64,000 nucleotides of DNA from Leuctra nigra. Taxonomy: Eukaryota; Arthropoda; Insecta; Plecoptera; Leuctridae. The notes under the pieces were generated by a model. The model was not told the origin of the DNA, searched no databases, and was given only the letters and a program-made list of their open reading frames with translations. The translations under genes and the position numbers were made by a program. Positions 49,801 to 61,800 of the stretch are shown one piece after another. The DNA lies in assembly GCA_934045905.1 (NCBI GenBank), contig OW203762.1, positions 11,561,647-11,625,646 of the forward strand, given 5' to 3'. Position 1 is the stretch's first letter, and every line of letters starts with the position of its first letter.

Positions 49801-52800
49801 ACAAAATCACAGAAATAAACTTGGACTCAAATGTGTGTATGAGTTTCAAATATAATATAAGACAAACTTCTGACATATCACTTGCTAATGAGTGTTTGTC
49901 GTCAACTTTGTGTGACGTAATTTGAAGGCGTGGAAGGTTTGATCTGCTGTTTGTCGTTGTGACGTCTACGTTCAAGGATGATTGTTTATCTCGAGCTCTG
50001 TCTATGGTCAGACAGAACCTATCTATATAATGTCACCAATCTGTAAAAAAACTCTCTTGATTTCGAGGCATTTGAAGTCAGAACTTACTGATCATGAAGT
50101 GGTTGATGTCACCGCACAACGCCAAGAGAAAGAGCAAAGAGTGTTGTTTGTAAGCGAGCGACTCCTCTTGGCTGTTGTGGCACGGGCCACTGTTTCTTTT
50201 TTTTCTATACACGTTACAGTTTTTCTTCCATCGAGCTGAAATTTTTAACACATGTACGGACCATTTTTGGACGTTGCAGACCCTGTTTTTTTTAATTGAA
50301 ATCCGCTGATTGGTTCATATTAAAAAAAATTGCTTTCGATTGGTTGGTCCGATCAATTTGAAATTTGGACAAGTCATTACCAACATTGTCACCAATCTTA
50401 CAAAGTTTCAGCCAAATCTTCCCATTGGTTAAAATTTAAAACCATCTTTCCTGCAATTTTTGAAATTTAAACGAACTTCGCGTGGTCATTGGGAACAACA
50501 TGTAAGTTATTTTTGCCAATTTACAGTATAATCTGTCGTTATTTTATAAAGTTTTTGTAATGTTAAGTACATTTTATTGCAAAATCTTGAAATATTTGTA
50601 AAATGTATAGTAAATTTGTATTCCTTTTCTTCTTGATGCTTTAGGTAGTTCCAAGGCCAGTAGAGCAGCTAATACTTACAAACGAAAATCAAATCGGGTG
50701 CAGTACGAAGGCTCGCTCATCAACGCGTTACACTGAGCGTTTTCCTAGTAAAACATTGTGTTCATCATTGACCGCCGCCTACGTCCCTCGTTGAATAGAC
50801 CACATTTTAAATTATCTAGTTAGCTCTGCTTTTCAAAAAATTTCATATGCAGTACCGTGATCCTCATATCTATTAGTGTTTTTCAACAATCGATCATAAC
50901 ACGAATAGATATTAGGATCACGGTACTGCATATTAAATTTTTTGAAAAGCAGAGCTAGCTAGATAATTTAAAATGTGGTCTATTGTAAACGACGCTGAGT
51001 GTGTTGTGTGTTGCAGTTCTTGAAGCTGACGATGCTGCCCGGAGGCGTCAACGACTTCTTCCGCTCTCTGGTGCAAGAGACGGTGCAGACGAGGAAGAGT
51101 CAGAACATCGTCAGGCCTGACATGATACATCTCCTCATGCAGGCGCAAGAAGGATCGCTGCACGACCACGCAGGGGACACAGAAGAGGCGCGAGCAGGTC
51201 AGTCAGTGTAGTGCATGCGAGCAAGAGTCAGGCCTGACATGATACATCTCCTCATGCAGGCGCAAGAAGGATCGCTGCACGACCACGCAGGGGACACAGA
51301 AGAGGCGCGAGCAGGTCAGTCAGTGTAGTGCATGCGAGCAAGAGTCAGGCCTGACATGATACATCTCCTCATGCAGGCGCAAGAAGGATCGCTGCACGAC
51401 CACGCAGGGGACACAGAAGAGGCGCGAGCAGGTCAGTCAGTGTAGTGCATGCGAGCAAGAGTCAGGCCTGACATGATACATCTCCTCATGCAGGCGCAAG
51501 AAGGATCGCTGCACGACCACGCAGGGGACACAGAAGAGGCGCGAGCAGGTCAGTCAGTGTAGTGCATGCGAGCAAGAGTCAGGCCTGACATGATACATCT
51601 CCTCATGCAGGCGCAAGAAGGATCGCTGCACGACCACGCAGGGGACACAGAAGAGGCGCGAGCAGGTCAGTCAGTGTATTGCATGCGAGCAAGAGTCAGG
51701 CCTGACATGATACATCTCCTCATGCAGGCGCAAGAAGGATCGCTGCACGACCACGCAGGGGACACAGAAGAGGCGCGAGCAGGTCAGTCAGTGTAGTGCA
51801 TGCGAGCAAGAGTCAGGCCTGACATGATACATCTCCTCATGCAGGCGCAAGAAGGATCGCTGCACGACCACGCAGGGGACACAGAAGAGGCGCGAGCAGG
51901 TCAGTCAGTGTAGTGCATGCGAGCAAGAGTCAGGCCTGACATGATACATCTCCTCATGCAGGCGCAAGAAGGATCGCTGCACGACCACGCAGGGGACACA
52001 GAAGAGGCGCGAGCAGGTCAGTCAGTGTAGTGCATGCGAGCAAGAGTCAGGCCTGACATGATACATCTCCTCATGCAGGCGCAAGAAGGATCGCTGCACG
52101 ACCACGCAGGGGACACAGAAGAGGCGCGAGCAGGTCAGTCAGTGTAGTGCATGCGAGCAAGAGTCAGGCCTGACATGATACATCTCCTCATGCAGGCGCA
52201 AGAAGGATCGCTGCACGACCACGCAGGGGACACAGAAGAGGCGCGAGCAGGTCAGTCAGTGTAGTGCATGCGAGCAAGAGTCAGGCCTGACATGATACAT
52301 CTCCTCATGCAGGCGCAAGAAGGATCGCTGCACGACCACGCAGGGGACACAGAGGAGGCGCGAGCATGTCAGTCAGTGTAGTGCATGCGAGCAAGAGTCA
52401 GGCCTGACATGATACATCTCCTCATGCAGGCGCAAGAAGGATCGCTGCACGACCACGCAGGGGACACAGAAGAGGCGCGAGCAGGTCAGTCAGTGTAGTG
52501 CATGCGAGCAAGAGTCAGGCCTGACATGATACATCTCCTCATGCAGGCGCAAGAAGGATCGCTGCACGACCACGCAGGGGACACAGAAGAGGCGCGAGCA
52601 GGTCAGTCAGTGTAGTGCATGCGAGCAAGAGTCAGGCCTGACATGATACATCTCCTCATGCAGGCGCAAGAAGGATCGCTGCACGACCACGCAGGGGACA
52701 CAGAAGAGGCGCGAGCATGTCAGTCAGTGTAGTGCATGCGAGCAAGAGTCAGGCCTGACATGATACATCTCCTCATGCAGGCGCAAGAAGGATCGCTGCA

Positions 52801-55800
52801 CGACCACGCAGGGGACACAGAAGAGGCGCGAGCAGGTCAGTCAGTGTAGTGCATGCGAGCAAGAGTCAGGCCTGACATGATACATCTCCTCATACAGGCG
52901 CAAGAAGGATCGCTGCACGACCACGCAGGGGACACAGAAGAGGCGCGAGCAGGTCAGTCAGTGTAGTGCATGCGAGCAAGAGTCAGGCCTGACATGATAC
53001 ATCTCCTCATGCAGGCGCAAGAAGGATCGCTGCACGACCACGCAGGGGACACAGAAGAGGCGCGAGCAGGTCAGTCAGTGTAGTGCATGCGAGCAAGAGT
53101 CAGGCCTGACATGATACATCTCCTCATGCAGGCGCAAGAAGGATCGCTGCACGACCACTCAGGGGACACAGAAGAGGCGCGAGCAGGTCAGTCAGTGTAG
53201 TGCATGCGAGCAAGAGTCAGGCCTGACATGATACCTCTCCTCATGCAGGCGCAAGAAGGATCGCTGCACGACCACGCAGGGGACACAGAAGAGGCGCGAG
53301 CAGGTCAGTCAGTGTAGTGCATGCGAGCAAGAGATACGTCTCTCACGATCAAAGCAATCGGAAGATAAGAAACTTTTCCAATTGGTGTATTGGATATTGG
53401 GTACCACTGCTCTCGTTAGATCATTGAGGTCAAGCAACATTGAGAGCGGTCAGCGGTTGGATGGGTGACCATTCTACTCTTACTTGCCAGTTGCTGCCGT
53501 TGGGCCAGAGATACTTGTGTTTTGGGGGGGTTAGTGTGACGACCTCACTCCACCTGTTATCAGTCTCTCGACGGCGCGGGTTGTGGAGGCTCGTGCTGTG
53601 AATGTTACACCGTCCTTCGGAAGGGACGTTAAGCCGTTGGTCCCCTTGGTATCTTTCGTCAGGAGTAGGCTACATGCCGGTACCGGGTTTCCTCTCCTCC
53701 CTTCTCTATATTACATCCTCACTAGTAGAGCCTCGGATCTGTTGAGAATATAGACTTAATAATAATAAAAAAACGACATTATTGAATACCAAAATAGAAA
53801 ACAATCATTTAGGGTCAGTTTTTAAATACTCTAGACTTTATTTTACACGGTTCAATAATCATTTAATTCATTGAAAAAAAAATGAAAAATAGGTTTGGTT
53901 CTAGAATTGTAATTTTGCTTTAATTATGCGTCTATCATTAGCCATGTAGCGCTCGCATTAACAAATTAGACTATAATGTTATTATTATGATTAATGACGC
54001 TCAACAGCGAGGATATCACCGCCAAATAAAGCGCCTATCGTGATGTTGTGTTCGTGTTGTCAGAACTGAGTGACGACGACGTGACTGCGCAAGCGCTGCT
54101 GTTCTTCTTCGCCGGCTTCGCCACGTCCTCGACGCTGCTCTGCTTCGCTGCGCACATGCTCGCTGCGCATCCCGAGGTGCAGCGGCGCGCGCAGCAGGAG
54201 ATAGACGCAGTGCTCAGCGAGGACGGCGGACAGTTCACGTATGACGGGGTCAGCAGAACAGGCATTATCCCATAACAATTATCTACTAGAACTCCCTGAG
54301 CCCTATTCTACAACTTTTAAATTCCCAATTCCACCAGAATTCAATTCCGTGCAATTTTAAACCTTATAGCCGTGACCAGATTCCATCAGAATGGAATTGG
54401 GAAAACGTTCTAGAAAATACCTCCTGGGCATTTGTGACGGACGGGGGTTAGTTATCAATGTACTTGTTAGAGTCATTTAGAAATGGGCAGTAGCTATTTA
54501 TATTTTTCTTCCCTTTGATATGAAATTGTATCTGAAATATGTAAAAACCGTATATAAGAATCTTAAAACTGCAAAATTCTAAAATTCTAAAAATCTAAAA
54601 ATCTAAATTAATACAAATTTCCATTTGGGAGTATTTCTTCCCAGAAACGGATACAAACCGTACTTAATAATGCATTTTATTGCAAATCGAAAAAAATATT
54701 CCCTGTGGAACATTTCTGCTCTGCCCACCAAACCCCCTAGTGAACGCCATCAAAGTCTTCAATTGTATGTAGCTATAAGCTATATAGCTTATAGCTATCT
54801 AGTGGAGCGGTCGCTCCACCCAGCCAAGTCGTACTGTACACTCACACTCACTCAACATACCGTAAATGCCTAACTAGGAAAACGCTCGGTGTAACGCGTT
54901 GATGAGCGAGCACCGACACGCACGACATCGCCAATCATAGCACGATCCATTCAATCAAAGATAACTAACTATACATTATTTATTACCAATTTGCCCTGCA
55001 ACTTTTCATAAACACTCTGGATCAATTAAATAACATATTATTGTACTGATATTTTTCCATCAATCTCTTTGGACAGATATTCAAACACTTAAAACAGCAA
55101 TAAGTCTGTAAATTCTTGACCGATTGGGCTGGAAATGTGTAAAATATGATGTTATCTAGTCAAAACGTCGTTTTCATAACTGTGAAACACAATCCATATC
55201 GTAAAATAAATTATTTTAGATAAGGTATACCTATACCTATGTATATGAAATACATACATTACATTTTGACTACATTATGTATTGCAATTTGATCAACTAA
55301 GAAAAGAATCTGTCTTACTTGATATTGAGAATAGCCATCTATAAACTTTGCTTTGCTACATAGAGCAACCCAGAATGCAGTGGAATTTCTGTTTTGAAAT
55401 GTCATTTCTGACTGTTATTAAAACTGTCAAAAAGTGCATCTATGTTCTTGACTGGTAGGGCTGAAAATTTGTAAAATAAGAGACAATGTTGGTCTGAACG
55501 ACCATGCAAAATATGAGTTTGATTAATCAGATTAATCGAAGACCATTTGATAGGTCAAATGGTGGTGTGGCTATAGGCCGTTTTAAATTAAGTATACAAA
55601 TGAAAAATATTGGTGCCAATCCTTGCTAAGTTTTAAGTTGCCAATCCTTGCTAAGTTTTAAGTTGATCGATTAAACCTTTATGATTGAACGGTTCCTTGT
55701 TAATTTTCGAAAATCACAGGATCTCGTTCAAAAAATATACCTGGGACCACTCATATGATATAATACTAGTGTGTACACAATATCAGATCAATCTGTTGAA

Positions 55801-58800
55801 CGGTCAATATTAGTTTCATATCGTTTAAAACTTTCTGCTCTAACAACCTTGCCTTGTAGATTCGAAGTCGCCGTGAATTTGACAGCCAACACGCAAAAAG
55901 TCCCTAAAATGACAAAAACTTTTGAAAATAACGACATATTAGAGTGAAAATTGGCAAAAATACCTTAAATGTTGGTACCAATGACCATGCGAAGTTTTTA
56001 GTTGGTCGGTCAATCGGTTCCAGTTTAAATTTCAAAAATCACAGGAAAAATGGTTTCAAATTTGAACCAATTGGAGGATTTGGCTGAAATTTTTTTTGAT
56101 TGGGTACAATGTTGGTTGCAATGACTTTGCTAAATTTCAAATTGATCGAACCAACCAATCGAAAGATAATTTTTATAAAATTTGAACCAATCACAGGATA
56201 TCGTTCAGAAAAGATCCCAGGGATCGCATAGAATACGTTAGTATGTGTACAAAATTTCAGATCGATTGGTTGTGCGGTTTGACCTGGGCAGTGCAGGCAA
56301 AAAAAACAACAAAAAAACAAAAAAACAAAAAAACAAAAAAAAAACACACAGAGAAAGTGCCATAAGAGTACCGTGGTGACGCTCGCTACGCTCGCTCAAT
56401 AAACTGAGGAGCAGACCAAACACTTTTACTGTAAGCATCAAAGTGGCATTTTCGGCCTACTGGATCTTAAAATTGGAAAATCTCACATTGTTGCGAAATA
56501 TCTTAATTTCGAGCTATGGCCCACCTGACAACATATACCAAATTTTGGAATAACAAGTTATGCCATTTGCGAGCCTTCCGCTTCTTCTTCAGATATCAAG
56601 GAACGTTGCTATCACCGCCACAGCCTAAACGGCTGAACCGATCGATTTGACATTTTTACCACATGTGCACTTTTGGCGTCTGAGGTGCCTTTTTATAAAA
56701 CCAACCGGAAGCCGCCATTTTGAAACCGGAAGTGACGTCATATCTCGAAAATGGCTAGACCGATTGGAATGAAAATAGCGCCAAATGATTCAGACGGTCA
56801 TCTATATGGAATATCAAAAGATGAATTAGAAATGTACTATTACCGAAACCGGAAATGACATCATCAACATGAAAAACACCCTGAAACCCCTCTTCATGCA
56901 ATAAAAATACATATTTTGAAGGCTTATAATGATATCTAGTGGAGCGGTCGCTCCACGCCAGCCAAGTCGTACGGCACGCACACTCTCTTATAAAAAGGCT
57001 GGAGCAACCCACTTTTACTGTAAGCATCAAAGTGGCATTTTCGGCCTACTGGATCTCAAAATTGGAAAATCTCACATTGTTGCGAAATATCTTAATTTCG
57101 AGCTATGGCCCACCCTACAACATATACCAAATTTGGGAGCAATAGGTTACGCCCTTTGCGAACTAGAGGGCCGTGAAAACCGTGAAATTGTACGGCTTTC
57201 AGATAATAATAACCAGAAAAAAACACTCCGTGTAAAAAAGGCAGCCAAGTCTCTTTACTTTATAAAAATTCAACACCGAAAAGGAGTGATATCAAAAAAG
57301 GAGCCAAGTCAATGACATTTCCAAATATTTAATCGTATTTTTGAAATAAAAGAATAAACACCGAGAAATACTTTACAAAAGGACTTGGCGCATCGTTTTT
57401 TTAAAGACCTCATTCAATACTAAAAGTGGAAAGAAATTTAAAGTAGGTACATTTTCCTCTTTCTATTAGAGCCAGAAACTATGAATCAAGCTACTTTTAG
57501 TAATGGCTATTTTATAGTTTTGTCAATGGCGATAGTAGAAAGATTTCATGCTGTAATAGATAAGTAATATAAGGGTGGAAGAATTAAATAACAATTGGAA
57601 GTGGGCTCATACATATTCTTATAGCACTGTTAATATGGTGATATTAGAAGGGTATCTTTTCATAATTTGATCTTGACTGAAGGAAATCATGAAACGTTGT
57701 CAAATAATTACGAACTGTCTTTGGAACACTATTATATATTTTTGAAGTGTCAAGTGTATAAAGTTAAAATTTTTAATAGAAATTCAATGTGACTATGTAC
57801 TTTGTGAAATGTTTTGTTATAAAATGTGGATTAATAGAAATGTATTTCATGATGAGAAGGTTTAACGCATGAGACTTAATTATGTTGACCACGAAACAAT
57901 ATTACGAAGATAACTAACTATTGTGTATTTATAGAAAACATAGGCAACAAGTTTTATCGCGTACGTACATATTCTAATAGATAATATTTTACAGTAGGTA
58001 TATGTATAATATGTAATTGAAAGATGTTTCCCTATTATTCTAAAAATTCTAAATTACGGTTGTATATCAATGGCATATGCTTATGAATCAAAAAATGAAT
58101 TTAAAAAACGATGCGCCAAGTCCTTTTGTAAAGTATTTCTCGGTGTTTATTCTTTTATTTCAAAAATACGATTAAATATTTGGAAATGTCATTGACTTGG
58201 CTCCTTTTTTGATATCACTCCTTTTCGGTGTTGAATTTTTTTAAAGTAAAGAGACTTGGCTGCCTTTTTTACACGGAGTGTTTTTTTCTGGGATATCACT
58301 TCTTTTGTTAGTTTATTCATACAGCTTGTAGCACATGTCCGAGCAGGGACTAATTTCTTTAAAAAAATACGCCTCAACCGATTTGCTTACTAAGAAAAGT
58401 TGCGTTTGGTATAAGATGAAAATGATTATCCAAGAAGAATAGCTTAAGTTTCGTTATAATCGATCCAGCCGTTTTCGATATATGACGTCACTTCCGGTTT
58501 TGAAATAGCGGCCGAAAATAATGTCGTCTTGAATTCATAATTATAAGTCCTACATAATTGCACAATTTGGTTGCAATCGGTACAGACGATTTCGATATAT
58601 GACGTCACTTCCGGTTTAACCAATGGCGGCCGAAAATAATGTCGTCTTTTTATCCATAATTATAAGTCCTACATATTTCCAAAATTTGGTTGCAATCGGT
58701 ACAGACGTTTTCGATATATGACGTCCCTTCCGGTTTTAACAATGACAGCCGAAAATAATGTCGTCTTTAATTCATAATTTTTAGTCCTCCATATTTCCAA

Positions 58801-61800
58801 AATTTGGTTGCAATCGGTACAGACGATTTCGACATATGACGTCACTTCCGGTTTTAACAATGGCGGCCGAAAATAATGTCGTCTTTAATTCATAATTATA
58901 AGTCCTACACATTTCCAAAATTTGGTTGCTATCGGTACAGCCGTTTTTGATATATGACGTTACTTCCGGTTTTAACAATGGCGGCCAAAAATAATGTCGC
59001 CTTTAATCCATAATTATAATTCCTACATATTTCCAAAATTTGGTTGCAATCGGTACAGCCGTTTTCGATATATGACGTCACTTCCGGTTTTAACAATGGC
59101 GGCCGAAAATAATGTCGTATTTCATTCATAATTATTAGTCCTCCATATTTCCAAAATTTGGTTGCAATCGGTACAGCCGTTTTCGATATATGACGTCACT
59201 TCCGGTTTTAACAATGGCGGCCGAAAATAATGTCGTCTTCAATTCATAATTATTAGTCCTACACATTTCCAAAATTTGGTTGCAATCGGTACAGCTGTTT
59301 TCAATATATGACGTCACTTCCGGTTTTAAAAATGGCGGCCGAGAACACTGCAACCTTGAATTTATAATTATTTACAAAGTAGGTTTACTAAATATCTATT
59401 TAAAAGTATAAAGTGGTGAATTTTGTGTCAATTATCATATTTATGACGTCATTTAGCATATTTATGACGTCATTTCCGGTATAGGTAATAGGAAAACAAT
59501 CTAGTTGATACTTTATGAACGACCATCTGAATTCATAATCCCTATATTTCCGTAAAATCGGTCTTGCCGTATGTAATATATGACGTCACTACCGGTTTCA
59601 TTTAGTAGTTCCTGCCGCCATTTCCGGTACCGTTAATTTGTTTATTCATTTTTCACAATTGAGTTTCAAAAAAAGTTGCAGAATGAATACGCAGGAGCTA
59701 GTTCAGTTGCAAACGGTACAGGCGTTTTAGATATATTACGTCACTTCCGGTTTCAGGAATGGCGGCCGAGAACACTGCCTCCTTGAATTTATATTTTGTA
59801 TTGTCTATGTTACAATGTAAGTTACTTATGTATGTATTTTAAGTATAATTTGTTGAAATAAGTTAAATATTGCGTATTTATGACGTCACTTCCGGTTCAG
59901 AAAATAAGAAAATAATAATTTTTTTATTGATACTTCATATAGATGACCGTCTAAATCGAATGGCGCTAATTTCGTATCTAATCGGTCCAGACGTTTTTGA
60001 GATATGACGTCACTTCCGGTTTAAAAATGGCGGCACAAAAAATCACAAGAGGCAAGGTATCATCAGACGCCAAAAGTGCATATGTGGTAAAAATTTCAGG
60101 TTGATCGGTTCAGCCGTTTAGGCTGTGGCGGTGATAGCAACGTTTCCTGATATCTGAATCATCATCATCAGATAGCTTTTAAAAGGGGTGTAATTTCACT
60201 GTTTTCACGGCCCTCTAGCACCCAAACGGCATAACGTATTGTTCCCAAATTTGGTATATGTTGTCAGGTGGGCCATAGCTCGAAATTAAGTTATTTCGCA
60301 ACAATGTGAGATTTCCCAATTTTGAGATCCAGTAGGCCGAAAATGCCATGTTGTTGCTTACAGTAAAAGTGTTTCGTCTGCTCCTCAGTTTATTAGGCAT
60401 TTACGGTATGTTGAGTGAGTGTGAGTGTATAGTACGACTTGGCTGGGTGGAGCGACCGCTCCACTAGATAATAATAATAATAATGATGATGATGATGATT
60501 CATCTTCCAATAAATTCCGCGGTCTCCGCCACAGCCTAAACGGCTGGGTTTATGGACCCGAAATTTTCACCACATATACAGCTTGTCTGCCTGATGATAC
60601 CTTGCCCTTATAAATTTTTTGTGCCGCCATTTTGAAACCGGAAGTGACGTCATATCTCAAAAACGGCTTAACCGATCGGAACGAAATTTGCGCCAATCGA
60701 TTCAGACGGTCCTCTTTATGAAATAACAATAGTTTAATTAAAGTTTTCTAATTACTGAAACCGGAAATGACGTCATAGTTTAGCGAAATCTGTTTAAATT
60801 CACTTCCCTTTATATAAAAACCAACTATATATTCAGAAGGCTTATAATGAAAAATTAGTATTTATATACATATTAATACAATTTGTAAGAGCTTTCAGCC
60901 GCCATTTTGAAAACCGGAAGTGATGCCATATCTCGAAAACGGCTGGACCTATTGGAACGATGCTTTCGCAATTCTTCATGGCATATCACTTTAAGTTTAA
61001 ATTTAGCTCCAAACAATATTTTTTTAGTAACTAATTCGGAAATGGCGTATTTTTTTAAAGGAATAATCCATTGTTGCCCTAATAAGTTTTACAAGTTGTG
61101 TAAATAAACTAAAAAAATAAGTGATATCCCCATAAAAACACTCCGTGTAAAAAAACAGCCAAGTCTCTTCAACTAAAAAAAAAATTATGAAATCTAAAAA
61201 TTCTGAACTGAAACGTAGTGATATCAAAAAATGAGCCAAGTCAAAACTTTATTTGAAAATTAAAAAATACTTGGCGCATCGTTTTTTTAGGGCATTGTAG
61301 GTATAGGTACTATAAGTATATGTATTTATATCTAGCCTATACTTCTAAGCTATTTATATACACGATGCGCCAAGTATTTTTTAATTTTCAAATAAAGTTT
61401 TGACTTGGCTCATTTTTTGATATCACTACGTTTCAGTGCAGAATTTTTAGATTTCATAATTATTTTTTTAGTTGAAGAGACTTGGCTGTTTTTTTACACG
61501 GAGTGTTTTTTATGGGGATATAAGTACATACTCTACTGCCCCTGATCCACGGCGTGTATTAGGCGGTAGACCTGACTGATACATAACTTTCCTGGTTGTG
61601 AGACGTAATCGTATTTGGCATATCACGTCTAAAGTGTATGTCACCCTATAACGTGGCAGTAGAATATTTCAGTAAAACAGTTATTTTAAATAGTCCTAGA
61701 TGTCGAGTAATTCCTGCATCATTTCAAACCATAGACATTTATACTCACTGCGTTCGAGATATGCATCTAGCATGGCGACGTGGGAACCTATGCTTGACCT

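Larger units (their letters stand above)
56936..60469. mobile_element. Complete GGAGCG foldback with both ends
   Basis: Both termini are CTAGTGGAGCGGTCGCTCCAC and its complement, with long inverted subterminal regions of about 270 bp ('ggcattttcggcctactgg' block). It contains the CACTCCGTG TIR element (57213-58292) and a 118-bp CRE/ETS array (58400-59345). It is the fullest copy in the window; no transposase frame is present. Confidence 0.85.

Noticed and set aside
51566..51796. 76-codon frame spanning two minisatellite units
   Set aside because: Exists only because one unit has TAT instead of TAG; it is intronic repeat sequence.
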